The notes below the pieces were generated by a model. It did no database searches, was not told the DNA's origin, and saw only the letters and a list, made by a program, of their open reading frames with translations. A program made the position numbers and the translations under genes. Shown here in pieces: positions 26,301 to 41,000 of a DNA stretch of 64,000 nucleotides (position 1 is the stretch's first letter; each line of letters begins with the position of its first letter). This DNA comes from Lucinisca nassula. Its lineage: Eukaryota > Mollusca > Bivalvia > Lucinida > Lucinidae. The DNA lies in assembly GCA_963580285.1 (NCBI GenBank), contig OY757014.1:99202072-99266071 (forward strand), read 5' to 3'.

Positions 26301-29300
26301 ACTCGTTAGAACCGCCTCGACGAGGCGATTCTAACGTGTACCCACAATCTATATTTTGAGCAGAAATAAGATAAATATAACATTTTTTCATCTGAAAATA
26401 TTCTTTTTTTTTCGGCGGTAAAATTACAATTGTATTTGTATAGGCGTGGTTTGGTAATGTACATTGACAAATAAAAAGGAAGAAGATGACGGTGCCAAAC
26501 GGAACATTTCAGCACAGCCATGTTCACTAATCAAGCTTTTGAAAGTTTAAGGGGAATTGGAACACTTGGCATTTTTATCCGCCATTTTTCAAAAGAAGAC
26601 GACTTTTGGGACTTCCTGTTCGCTTTTCTGTAAGCCCTGTCACACTGAAAAAGGGGTCTAGTCTTAAAGGAAAGCATTAGATGGCACTGATTTCAGCCTA
26701 GCACAGCTGGCGTTTTTCTTTATACATTGTATTTGGCAATAAAAGACAGTGTATTCTGCAATATTTCCAAAATACATTGTACTTATTTTTCAGATGAAAA
26801 TCTGCCCTATTTTTATTTATACTCAAAACATAGTTTGTAGGTGCTCGTTAGAGCCGCCTCACAAGCCCTGCCGCCCAATGAAAACAAAATGCATTATGCA
26901 TTGGTCGGTCTGATTCACACCGCTTTTGCCTGGAAAGGATTTGACCAGTGCTCATGTGTGGACAGTTTCAGCTCTTCGTTGAACCATCATCGAGCCCATA
27001 TTTCTCCAACCCCGATGGGCGTGGGCGTGGGGAGTGCTTAAACAGTTAAAACCATATTTTTATAACTCTTGAGACTTCCCCTAATTGAGAATATATTCTT
27101 AAACCATAACCCGCTGATCACAACCACCCCTACTTTTGCAAACAGTGTAGATCCAGATCAGATGAAGAAGCCATCTGATCAGGATCTACACTGTTTGACA
27201 TTCAGTATATGAATTTGTAGGAATAAATCACATCAAATAATTTGATTGGTTCAAAGGAAGAAATTGGTGTGACTGATTTAATTATTCAGCGGGATAAGGG
27301 TTAAAGATAGGAGTGAAAGAACCGCGGATAAAACAAGTTCAGACTTATTGAAATATGCGCCAACTGACGATGAAGCCTACATGAACCGAATATTAAGTTT
27401 AGCCACACCCATTTCTGACTTTGAACCAAACAGATTACTTGATTTATTCCTACAAATTCATAAATTGAATGTCAAACAGTGTAGATCCTGATCAGATGGC
27501 TTCAGAAGCCATCTGTTCTGGATCTAAACTGTTTGCAAATAAAGGGGTTGTCGTGAACAGAGGATAAGAGTTAAGACTTACATTAAGAGTTATTTCATGC
27601 CTGTGGTGTCTCTGATGGGAGCTTTGGGTTACATGTAATTGCATCGACTCCTGATCATTACCTCCACTTCTATTTTACATATATGCCAGCGCTCAGAACA
27701 GCCAGCGGATCCGGACAGTCTCATCAAAGACTTTGCTGATTTTTGTTATCTTGTTATACTCATCTGTAAATTCTATATACTTTTTCACTATTAACCGAGG
27801 TATACCTTACATATTAGGCCCCTGCCCATCGGGGATTGTAGAAATAGATGGGCTGCATGATGGTTCCACGCAGAGCTGAAACCCGCCCGCACACGAGTAT
27901 TGGTAAACCGCTTAAGAGGATCTAAGCCTGTCCAGGCAAAGCGTTGCGAGTCGGCCCGCCCATGCTTATAAACCATGTTGGTTTCATTGGACGGCCGGGT
28001 TTGAGATGTCATTTCATCTCAATGTCGGGTAAAAGTCCCACAAAATTGGAAGCAACGTCTCCAAAATGACCTTTACAGTGTTGACGGGGACGTAAAACCT
28101 CAAATCATACAAACAAAACATATTAATTTTGTGCGTCTTTTCACCTCAGGACATACAGACATACTCAGAACATATCAACCCGTGACTATATGAAATTATT
28201 CGGAATATTGCTGAATATTGCAATGTGCCTAGTCTGTCATCACGCACATATGTAAATTTCAGTATGGAATTCATAAAGAAGTGAATGGGATTTATTTCAA
28301 TTTATCTTTACATTGCTGCGAGACAGACGTTTTTGAAGGATGAAGTCGCCAGAAATTTTATATTCATACATATTGCTGTCAATAACAGAACGGGAGCCAG
28401 TTCACAAGAAAGCGTTACTTATGAATGTACATGTATCATAGGGGAGTTGCAAAGGTTCCGGCGAGCCTGCGCAGTCTCGCCAGAACCTTTGCTGCTCTCG
28501 TTCATCTAGACGAGGCCTTGATGTTGCGTCATTCAGGGAGTTATGCGTTTAGCTGTATTAATGTGATGCGCATGCGCATTTTTAATATACCCTTTCCAAA
28601 CAGAACGGAAGCCGTCATTTTAGGCATGCGCTCGTTCAGTATCGTCGTGTATTATTCCGCGCATATTCATACGCGCGACCTTTGTCATCCGGACTTTTTG
28701 GTGAAGTATGAAGGCAAATGAAAACGGATTGCGTAAATTTAAATTATTCGCTCGTGGTCTAAAGCCGATTTCTCCGTGATGATGAAATCTACATTGATTC
28801 CCATTAATTAAATCTCCCCTGATGGACATCTCCGACGTATTAGGTACATTTCCTTTGAGCTTCCGCTGATCTATCTAATCTTTATTCTTATTGGCAATAT
28901 AAAGAAAGAAAATCAACGCCATTTTCCGATGTCCGGCGATAAGGAATGTGAAAAGAAAAAAATGGTCAGATTAGGACCAACCCTATAGGACGATCCGTAT
29001 GGCTAGCAAAGACTGGGACCTGCCTGTGTCGCAGCTCCGTCGCTTGTTGATCTTTGGCTAAAACAGAGGCTATATAAAGCTCATACGCACAGCGACGCGA
29101 AGGCCGATCTGAGTCTTTGTTGGTTGCACAGGTTAAGTTGTAGGTTTTGGCATGCGCCGGCCAGAAAAATAATCGGAAAATACATCCCAGGGTTCTCAGT
29201 GGAAAATCAGTTTGCACTTCCGTTTAGACTTCTTTTTTTCAATAGCCTTTTTGATACAAAGGAATTAAAAGGGGCGAAGCTAGAACACAGGGTAACCTTG

Positions 29301-32024
29301 ACATTAAAGTCGTACGGGACATCGCGTTAAAAAGTCCGTGAAATGGATACGCCTTTAAACAACACTTAATATCCGCATAAAGAAAACTGGGGGTTTACAG
29401 GGGGAACAAACCTTACTTCTCTTATTTACGCAAAAACATAGATTGTGGGTACTCGTTAGAACCGCCTCTGTGAGGCGGTTCTAACGAGCACCAACAATCT
29501 ATGTTTATAGCAGAAATAAAAACAGTATCGGACTTTTTCTGTTGCACAATGCTACATGTACATGTAAGTCTAGAAATAAGATGGATGTCATTAATTTACG
29601 GTTTTCGTATTGGAAAGCAGTTTCTTGTTGGAGCCTTGAAATTCAGAAAAAAAACAGCATGCATTTTCCAACCGGGATGCGCGATGTTTCTTGTTTGTTT
29701 ACATAACGCAGCGGGAAGCCATAGCAGACGACAGTTCAATTCTGAAACTTTCTTGAAAACAATTTAGGTTTGAATTTTCTCTCAGACAGTCTTCAATCAA
29801 AAAGTGAAGAGAAAACTTGATTGGAATATGAAACCTTACTTTCCAGTAAAAACATCGTAATAACAACAAAAAAATATATACAAATGAAATCTTTCGATAT
29901 TATTACGCTTACTACGGAACCCGGGAAGGGACATGATTTTTTTTCCTTTTACAAGTTGTGCGCACAAGATAATAGCTTGTTCGGACAACATATTGTCTTG
30001 TGCGCACAAGATATTATCTTGTCCGCACAACATAGATCTTATGTGGACAATCTAATATCTTGTGCGCATAAGATATTAAGTTGTGCGGACAAGATAATCG
30101 AACAAGATATTATTTTGTCCGCACAACGTTAAACGACATCTTCTTACTACGGAACCCGGGAAGAGACATGTTTTTTTTTTCTTTTTATAAGTTGTCGCAC
30201 AAGATAATATCTTGTGCGGACAAGATATTGTCTTGTTCTGACAACTTATTATCTTGTCCGCACAACGTTAAACGACATCTTCTTACTACGGAATCCGGGA
30301 AGGGACATGATTTTTTTCTTTTTATAAGTTGTCGCACAAGATAATATCTTGTGCGGACAAGATATTGTCTTGTTCTGACAACTTATTATCTTGTGCGCAC
30401 TAGATATTATCTTGTCCGCACAACATAGATCTTGCGTGGACAAGATAATATCTTGTGCGCACAAGATAATATGTTGTCCGCACAAGATAAATTATGTTGT
30501 CCGCACGAGATATCTTGTGCGCACAACATATCATCTTGTCCGCACAAGATAATATCCTGGTTCGCACAACTTAATATCTTGTTCGCACAACATATTGAAA
30601 AAAATCATGTCCCTTCCCGGGTTCCGTAGCTTACAGAAGAAACTTTATTCCGCGGATTGTTATGAATGAAAAAGGCGGCCAGTTTATAATTTCATATACC
30701 ACCTGAGCCATGGTTTCGACATCGAACAAAACTGCAATTGAGGTTGAACTGACGCTTTATACCTTCTTATTTTATATGATACTTTTAAGTTTAAATGTGT
30801 CAAATTTTATTGTTGGAGGGTAAGGTCAAATCTGTCAACCAAATCACTGGGTCAAATTTAAAGATCTGTGCTTTGGCGGTCTATATAAGAGGTGTATTAT
30901 CACTTAATTTGAAATAACTGTCTTTATTTCCCTATAAAAACGTATCCTGTGGGTACTTGGTTAGAATCGTGTTAAACATGGCGATCCTATAGGATTCCCA
31001 TAACATCATATTAATAAGTCCGTGTATTGAATACCCCTCTAAACACCAATTTATGTAGAGAAAAGTGGGATAAATGATTTTCTTTATTTCTGCTCCAATA
31101 CATAGGTTGTGGGTACTCGTTAGAACCGCCTCATTGAGGCGGTTCTAACGAGCACCCACAACCTATGTTAGGAGTCTAAACAAGGAAAATATCACAAAAT
31201 GTCATCAGAAAAATCGGCCCCCGCCCATCGGGGCTTGAAGAAATAGATGGGCTGCATGATGCTTCCACGCAGAACTGAAACCGACCCGCACACGTGTATT
31301 GGTAAACTGCTTAGAGGATCTAAGCCTGCGTAGGCAAAGCGGTGCGAGTCGGACCGTCCATGCTTATAAACGCTATTGGTTTCACTGGGCGGCAGTGCTT
31401 GAGATGTCATTTCATCTGAATGTCGGGTAAAAGTCCCACAAAATTGGAAGCGAAAGTCTCCAAAATGACCTTTACAGTGTTGACGGGGACGTTAAACCTC
31501 AAATCAAACAAACAATCATCAGAAAAATAGCCATTTTGGAGATGGCGTGTTATGTAATGACATGCGGTTTCATGGAGCAAAAAGATTAAATACCTTTGCA
31601 AATCTTGGGTTCTGAAATGATGTTTCACTTCAAAGGAGCAGAATCGTAAAAATAATCACTTTAAAACTTAAAAAAAAAATACATGGCAAAGTGGGTAATA
31701 TATGCAACAATTTAGTGACTCCTTATGTTGATCAGCGTTCCCGATACAAGTAAACATCTTTGACGTGCTGAGATGTTCACAGCTCAATGGGCTCTTCCCG
31801 CTGGATCTCTCATGGCATTAACATGTCCATGTAATGAATAATGTAATACCCCTGAAAAAGCCACTTTTCGCCCGATGACGCTTTATTTGTTCTTGTTTTC
31901 AGATGCATAGTTTCTACGGCACAAACGGGGATATGTCAATGTCAGCTGACCCCACGTGTCAAGGACTGCAGAGTCCTACCCTGGGGGTAATTACAATGAC
32001 TTTTAATAAAAGTGAGTAATATTT

Positions 32025-32084
<60 letters not shown>

Positions 32085-35000
32085 TATTTATTTATAGCAC
32101 CGTATTAACGTATAACGTATTAAAAGGCTTTGTTAATAAGTTCACAATTAGACAGATTGTATTTGAAAACGATTTTCATACTTTTATACATGTTTGTGAC
32201 AGGGGTTCAGTCCTTTAGTTACTCGAGTTGTAAGTTAATGTACATAAAGCAGTTTACAAGTGAGACCGGAATTACATGTCGTATTACTGCAGTTGGTTGT
32301 AATTTGCCTATATGCAGATGACGTGGCCTATTTCTTTTGTCTATATGCGCTGTGACAACCTCTACAATAGAGGTTGCCACAATGCGCATTACATGGCCTT
32401 GACATTTTGTGCATTTGATTTTCAGATTTAAATGAACCACGTGGAACATGTCGATTTCCCGACGTTCTCATAAACCAGAACTTGTGGCGCGACCTGAGTG
32501 GCACTCTGCAGTTGGAAGTGGACACAGGGCTTCAAGTGCTTCGTCTGAAAAACAGAAGTTTTAAAAGAGTGTTGCGGTACAGCGAGGCCTCATCATCAAG
32601 TAGTACAAGACTTGTAATGAGGTGTGTCGAGAAAACCTATGAGGCGGAGTCTATTGGTGCACGTGTTTCAAAAACAGAATATATTACATATGTCACCAAT
32701 GATACATGGTAGGTATTTGTCTGTCTGTCCGTCTGCCTGTCTGTCTGCCCGTCTCTCTGTCTGCGCATAATAGTGCACCATTTGAATTGTGTCTGTATTA
32801 GCAAATGACATCACGAAAACATGCCTATATATTTTGACCCCCTTGAACCCCACTTTTATATAGTAAAACTGGGGTTTACACGGGTAAACCTTATTTTTCT
32901 TATTTCTGCTCTAAAACATTGATTTTGGGTACTCGTTAGAACCGCCTCGATGAGTACGAGTACCCACAATCTATGTTTTGAGCAAAAATAAGAAAAAATA
33001 TCACACTTTTTCATCTTAATTTTTTTTTTTTTGGGGGGGGGGCGATAAAGGTTACAATGTATTTGTATAGGCGGGTTTTCGTAATGAAAAAGACTGTCTG
33101 CTGATCATGTTTAGATTATAAGGGTTAAAATTATTGACCAATATTTGATGAATTGAAAATGATGGATCCGCTTCAAAGACCAGAAGGTACATGACCAAAT
33201 AATTTCAAAGTGTTTGGTCAACCAAAAAAATTTGGAATGGCGAACATGGTTCAACAACTCACGAAAGGTGAAAAAATACTTTAAACTTTGTTTTGATTAA
33301 TGATATTTTGTAAAAAAAAAACTGGAAAGCTTGCACGGGTTTGTGCTCACAATTTAAGATATTTGCAAGATTTCTATTTATCTGAATGAAAATCAAATTG
33401 GTAGCGTTCACGGCAGATAAATCAGTTGAATGTAATAGTTTTCACAATTTTATGGGTTTCGCTGTAGAAATTTGTAATATCTTTACACATGATAAAAATG
33501 AAAAAAAAGACATTTCAGAGCCTGAGATAACTTTCTCAGGACATTAGCGCAATAACCATTTCAAATTTTGAGACACCTTTTTCATGTTTTATTGAGATGC
33601 GCATACGAAAACGTATACATACACAGTAAAATTCCTATATTAAGACCACTTTTGAACAGTCCAAAAGGTGGTCTCTGATCAGAGGACACTGTATGCAGAA
33701 CACACAAAGGCAAAATAGCTGCAACCTACTAAACTTTTTGAAGCAGAATAAGTCATAAATTTAGGTGGTCTTAATAGCGACATTTTACTGTACTTTTAAA
33801 GTGCAGTGAACACTCATTCATTTATGGGGAGACATCTCTTTCATAAAATAAGAATCTTACATGGGTGTGAGGGATGGATAGAAAAATCTGTCCCGAGGGT
33901 CACTGTCTCACTGGCATTCCTCGGCAAGCCTCGTGATGCCAGACATTGATCTTGAGGAACGGGGGTTTCTATATATCCCGCACACCCATATAAGATTATT
34001 TTTCTTGCATAGCTTTCATGTCTGAGAGTTTTCTCGTTTTGTTTAAAATGGAGTCACCTCTATTGTCGACGCCCGTCATATTTTGATGACACTAATGTGG
34101 CATGTTTGACGTCACTGTACGTGCAGTGACGTCAAACTTAACGACGGCGTACGTGACGTCCTATTCAACAAGTGCATACCAGACGTGAAAATTCTACACT
34201 TTTATACTGTCCCAGGGTTAGATAACCTGGGAAGGATAAGAATACCTATCCCAGGGTTAAATCCAGGATTTTGTAACAACCTCTATCTAGGTCCAGCCCC
34301 CGCCCATCGGGGCTTCAAGAAATAGATGGGCTGCATGATGCTTCCACGCAGAGCTGAAACCGACCCTAGACAAGTTAAGTACTGGTAAACCGCTTAGAGG
34401 ATCTAAGCCTGCCCAGGCAAAGCGGTGCGAGTCGGTCCGTCCTTGCTTATAAATCATATTGGTTTTAATGGGCGACATGGCTTGAGGTGTCATTTCATCT
34501 CAATGTCGGGTAAAAGTCCCACAAAATTAAAAGCAACGTCTTCAAAATGACCTCTACAGTGTTGACGGGGACGTTAAACCTCAAATCAAACAAACAAACT
34601 ATCTAGGTCATTCGAGCCAGAGCGAGCGCTTCCTTGACAGGCTTATACCTAAACGCTGTACCAGTACAGAGCACATTCGTTCACCAGAAAATGACAACTG
34701 CTCTTCTTGAATCAGAGGGAGGGAATGGCCATCGCAGTATCTGGCCTGATTTTTGTCTATACTGCCTAAACAGGCACCTTTTTCGCAATAACCGGCACGC
34801 GACAAAACCTGAAAGAAAGCATGCCTGTCCAGCGAAGACGTACATAAGACGGCGCATCCATGCAGTTTGATCTGTCTTCGCTGCTCTATGCTTCTATAGC
34901 ATCTGGCCCCGAGGTTATAAAACATTTTTCATGCTCAACTCACTTGAGCATGAAATTTGTCCTGCTCACAAATTTTAAAATGCCAACAATTGTTGGCATT

Positions 35001-38000
35001 TTAAAATTTGTGAGCAGGACAAATAACATTCTCTGCTATCAGAGAAAAAAATTGCTCAACTTCTTAGTATTTGAATTTTTATGAGCACCACAAGTTTCAT
35101 GCTCAGCTGAGTTGAGTATGGAAAAAGTTTTATAACCTCGGGGCCTGGGCTAGCAAAATCAGACTCTTTTGATACAAATACAAGGCTTTCTTTTAAGCTT
35201 TATCTGAGGCAGACTAATATACAGTAAAATTCCTTTATTAAGACCACCTTTGGGACTGTTCAAAAGTGGTCTTTAAGACCACTTTTGAACAGTCCCAAAG
35301 ATGTTCCCAGAGCAGAGGACATTGTGTGTGGGAAATCCGAGGTAAGAATAACTGCACCCTTCTAAATAAGCTTTTTAAGGCAGAATTAGTCTTAATTTCA
35401 GGTGGTCTTAATAGCGGAATTTTACTGTATATTTTAGAAGCCACCGTGTTGTAGTGGTTATGCTACTCGCCTTGTAAACCAGGGGTCGCAGGATCGATCC
35501 CGGGCTTCTCCAGACTTTCGGATGGGTCTTTAAACCGAGGTCCCGTCTCCGTATGATCTTAGCTGTTGGTGAGACGTAAAACTCAAATACTCTCTCACTC
35601 ACTGTATATTTTAACCCTTAACCCGCTGAATAATCAATTTAGCTGCACCCATTTCTGCCTTTGAACCAATCAGATTATTTGATATAATTTATTCCTGCAA
35701 CATCACAAACCTGGATGTCAAACAGTGTAGGTCCTGATAGGGAAACCTGATTACCATCCGATCTGGACCTACACTATTTGCAAAGGTAGGCGTTATCTTG
35801 AACAGCAGGGTATGGGCTTATTTATGTTATCTGCTGCATCTTCTTACTATCAAACTATGTGGACCCTGATCAGCATGCTTCTAGAGGAGCAATCCAATCT
35901 GGGTCTACACTGTTTGCACCTGATCAGACTGTTCCTCGGATCTGGGTCCACACTGTTTGCAGCAACGACTTAAAGGGAATGGTAACACTTTCAGTGGAGG
36001 CAACTCCTGTAAAAGTGTGTTTGTCTCCCATGTCAAAAAGGGTCAACTCTTAAAGAAAAGAATTTGCTCATGGGGAGCAAATTCTTTCCTTTAAGAGTAC
36101 ACCCCTTTTTCAGTGGGACAGGGCTTATAGAAAAGCGAACAGGAACTCCGGAAAGTTATCTCTCTTTGAAAAATGGCGTAAAAATATGTAAGGTGTTAAA
36201 AGTAACTAGTACACAAGGCAGAAGACAATTGTTGTGATTTGCATCTAAGGGGTTAAATAATATGGGCCCCGTCAAGCGATTTTGGTACTTATCGCCTATG
36301 CGAGCAGCGAAGGTTCAGGCGAGCCTTCACATCCGCGCAGTCTCGCCAGAACCTTCGCTGCTCGCTCATACAAGCAGTGAATCAAGAGGAACCTTCAGAC
36401 AGAAAGCAATATCCCTGACCCCTCTGAATGGCTGGGCATGCGCAGTTAAAATTTATCATGACGGATTGCTCGAAGACACAAATTCGCTTGGCGGGGCTCA
36501 TATAATACATTTACATGTATTTCAGCGACTCCGGGTACCAGTGTGTGAGGCTAGTCAGAAGAGATGAAAGTGTTCTTGAAGTCTATTTAGGTAGGTTTTC
36601 TGCAGATGTATCGTGAAGCATATGGTTGATGGCTCAAGCACCTTTGGAACAATGAAAATGTGTTCGAGATGGGGGTAATTCGAGCCATTGAGGGTTGATT
36701 AGCGTCACACCGGGAAAACACGCCTATATAGTAGTAAAATATATTGAAAGTTTACCGCCAAAAAGGAAGACTTTTTAGTGATATTTTTCATATATCTGCT
36801 CAAAATATAGGTCGTAGGTACTCGTTAGAACCGCCTTGATGAGTATCTACAATCTATGTTTGACAGCAGAAATAAGAAAAATAAGGCTTACCCTAGTAAA
36901 TTTAAACACCCATTTTACAATATACAAGTGGGGTTCGAGGGATTCAAAATATGTTTTCGTGATGGGTGATAATTCTAATGTGTACACTCAAAATACCTTT
37001 TCACGATAAATAAGGAAAATCTCCCTAAATTATCCGTAATATATGAAAATCTGTAGCTATGGGGAAAATTCTCTAGGGACTCAGGAACGAGTTCAAATTA
37101 TCGTTGGTAAACGAGCCGTCGGTAAGGTTGAAGACAGTTATAGTTATGACGTCATAATATGATGGACGAAAGCAATGCAAGTGACTGGGCTTTTAAAAAT
37201 CCGTGCTCAGAAATGAGTATTCAAGTAACAGAATCTACATGTATCATTGGCATGAGGGGTAGACAGAAAAGCCGTCCCTCGGGATTATTGTCTGGCATTA
37301 CTGTGCAAGCCTTGTGTTGCCGGACATTGACCTTTTGGGGCAGATTTTTTCAATTCAATCCTTGCACCCATATAAGATTTTTATATTCCTCACCTGCAGT
37401 CTTAAACCACCTGAAAACAGCTACCCAAAACCAAAACATGCCTATATGATTCTTACCCCCTTGAACCCCACTTTTATATAGTAAAACTGGGAGTTTACAG
37501 GGGTAAACATTTTTTCTTATTTCTGCTCTAATATATAGAGTGTGAGTATTCGTTAGAACCGAGGCGGTCCCTAACGAGTGCCCACAATCTATTTTTGAGC
37601 AGAAATAAGAAAACATCACAATTTTTTCATCTGAAAATTGTCAATTTTTGACGGTAAAATTTACGATGTATTTGTATAGGCGTATTTTGGTAATGCTTAG
37701 TATGTTGCCGACATGAATGGCATTGACATCCTACGCAAAGTGCATGTTTGCTTGCTTGGCGATAGCTTTCCAATTACAGACAAAATAATGCAGTGAACTG
37801 TGCAATTGCACCCAATATCTTAATGATTCACCGAGGAAAAGAAATGAAAAGCCAAGAAAAAACCGTAGTTGTCGAGGAAATTAAGAAGTGCAGTTGCAAC
37901 TTTATATATCTAGATCGAATTCTTGTAGTGCGTACAGCTGTATATTTCATTATGCTATTTCTATATTAAGATTAAATGGAAATACAGGCAGCAGCTTAAA

Positions 38001-41000
38001 GTGCCGCTAAGTGCGTTGTTTAATAAGCAAGTGTCAAGTGAGAAGCCCAAAAGGCTTATAGAAAAGTTATCTGGACTTCACAAGAATTTCGCTGAAGGCT
38101 GTGTTGCGCATAATAGAAGTGAAGGCAATGATCAGGAATCGATACAATTAACCCACAGCTCCAATCAGAGACACCAAAGGGAAAGTCATACACTTTAAAC
38201 AACCAGACCCAATGGAAACATCAATAGCGGAAAGCCAAAAGGACATTCCCACAAAATGGCCAATTGGCTATCCTGAACAAAAATATATAAACGACACACA
38301 CACTCAAAGACAAACCATAAACAAAAACAAACCGCGACTGAAAACATTAGGGTTAATGCTAGGGTTTACGCTAATGTTTGATGGCTGAACGTACAAACGG
38401 ACAGGAAATCGGATAACTCTATCGTGCCACGATAAAAGCATTCGTGGCAAAAGCATTCTCAAGATGATCCCACTTTAATTGGAATGGAAACACCAAACAT
38501 TGGTCCCGGCCATTTTCTTTCAAAGGAAGACAACTTTTGTGACTTCCTGAATAGACCCCTGTTGATAAGTTAGACAAAAATATTTTTGAAAGAGTCAACT
38601 TCACTAAGATGTATCCATTTCCTTTAAAATGCGATAAAATAGAATTTCATGAGGTGTGAAAGTATGCAACAAAGAACTGATGTTATTTCCGCATATTTCT
38701 TTCTTAAATGTCTTATTTAAATGCCCCCCGGATATGGCATATTGTCTTTGAAGTTCTTGTCCATCTGTAAGGAAACCTTTAGCATTGGACCGTAACTTCT
38801 GATATATTCGCTAAACAACTTCCACATTCTTGTGACAAACCTTTCTATTGGCGCCAATGTTTTGACGCTGCGATCTGGGGCCAGTTGTTCAAAACTAACG
38901 ACGTCATAAGTTAACGTATCGTTAAAACTTTGATCATTAAATATGGCAAATATGCTGAAATTTTTGCTGAAAAAATGTGAGCAGCTTTTGCAGATGCAAA
39001 AGCTGCTCACATTTCTTCAGCAAAAATACCAAAATTTACGATATTGTACTTGCTAGAAGAGTAAACAATATGACCACTAACTAGCTCGTTAAGCTAACGA
39101 TGCTTTGAACAACTGGCCCCTGGACTGTATCCTTTGACCTGCTGACAAGTGCTTTCCTAGGGGATTCGTGTTTCACAAACTCACCTCATAGCTACTAATA
39201 CATCTTATGCAGAATACTGTATGCCTAGAAAGCCCACCATTTTTAAAACGCATGGCCTGCCACGGCACACTTATAGAAATGATAGTTATAATTAATTGCA
39301 ATTTCAGGTACTGTGATTTTTGGAAACCCATCCGCGATGGAGTGTACGGAGGACCATTTTGAACAGTCTGTCAAACATGTTTTAATACGTAAGTATTATT
39401 CAAATATTTTCAATAATGGTATATACATGTACTTATAATTCTAACAAAGCGATCCTGTATATGCAGTGGAAGGGAACTATGTTTTATTCTGCTATTGATC
39501 ACAGGCCGTAAGAGCGTGACGCAAAAGCTGTGGTATTGTGATGTCATTCGTAGAGTCTTTGATGTTAGACAGTGAAACGTCATTTTCTTGGACCGATAAA
39601 CCTTAGAAAAGGACATAAATGCATGTGTTACCGTCAGTAATTTTGGCAGGATTTCTTCTTACAATGGGAAAATGCTGGGAGAATTTGAAGGAAAGAGCAA
39701 CATGATAGCCGATTTGCAGTCGGTTATAATCGAAATAGATAAGCTCTAGTATGATAAACCAGTTTGTTGGTCATTTGTAAGGAGATATAAATCACTTGCG
39801 CTATTCGCTCGTGATTTGAGCTACTTTAGAACTTATCTGCAAAACGTGATATATTACTCAACAATTCACTGCTAGAGTTAATTTAGTTCTTATTTGAGCC
39901 CCGCCAAGCGAATTTGTGTCTTCGAGCATTCCGTCGTGACAAATTTTAACTGCGCATGCCCAGCCATTCAGAGGGGCCAGGGATATGGCTAATTGTCTGA
40001 AGGTTCCTCTTGATTCACTGCTTGTATGAGCGAGCAGCGAAGGTTCTGGCGAGTCTGCGCGGATGCGCAGGCTCGCTTGAACCTTCGCTGCTCGCATAGG
40101 CGATAAGTACCAAAATCGCTTGACGGGGCCCTTTTAAACATGCATCGAAAGACTAGAAATATTTAATGCCACCTTTACAGATAAATATATAAACGACCAC
40201 CATGGCAACAGGTAATTAACATCCCACATTATATAGAGAAAAATAGGATTTACAGGGGAAAACATTCTTTTCTTTGTTTTTGCTTAAAACCTAGATTGTT
40301 GGTACTCGTTAGAAGCGGTTCTAACGAGCATCTACAGTCTATGTTTGGAGCAGAAATAAAAAAAATAAAATGTTCAACTGAAAAATGATTTTTCTTGAGA
40401 TAAGAAAAACGCCATTTTAGCACACGAATGTGTTATAATTATGGGGTAGGCATCAGTATTTCTACTGGGGGATTCCGTAGTATTACCATAGTTACTTACT
40501 AGGGGCTTCAACTTCGCGTTTAACGAAATTTCAACCTCCTCCCCTTGTTCCAGTGAGCTATTATACATGCGAATAAATAACACATTGATCCACATGGCGG
40601 CTCTCTTGCTCAGCAGCGAGTCACAACAGGGTAAAGAAACTTTGCACATGTATGAAGTAGAACACTCATGAATCAGGGTTTAGGACTCAACAACAATCTG
40701 ACGTCAGAGACCATCAGTAAGAGGACCGAACCCAGGACATCAAATAGCTGGTTCAGACCGCTAAAAATAAAACGGGGCCTTTCAAAGTCCGAATGCTCTG
40801 TGACCCGCCGCTGTGCAAACAAACACCGTCACAAATTTGTCCACTGGGTAAGGGACAGCTTTGTAAATAAAGTTAAATTTCAGCATATGATCATAAATTA
40901 TAGGGGCCAGTTGTTCAAAACTAACGACGTCGTTAGTTAACGTATCGTTAAAACTCTGATCATTAAATATAGCAAAAATGCTGTAATTTTTGCTGAAAAT

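Noticed and set aside
29821..30629. Cysteine-rich ORFs such as LCAQDNILCAQD repeats
   Set aside because: They arise from palindromic repeats and appear on both strands alike.
34608..34925. 105-residue minus-strand ORF
   Set aside because: It overlaps repeat sequence shared with 1979-2055 and has no recognisable protein feature.
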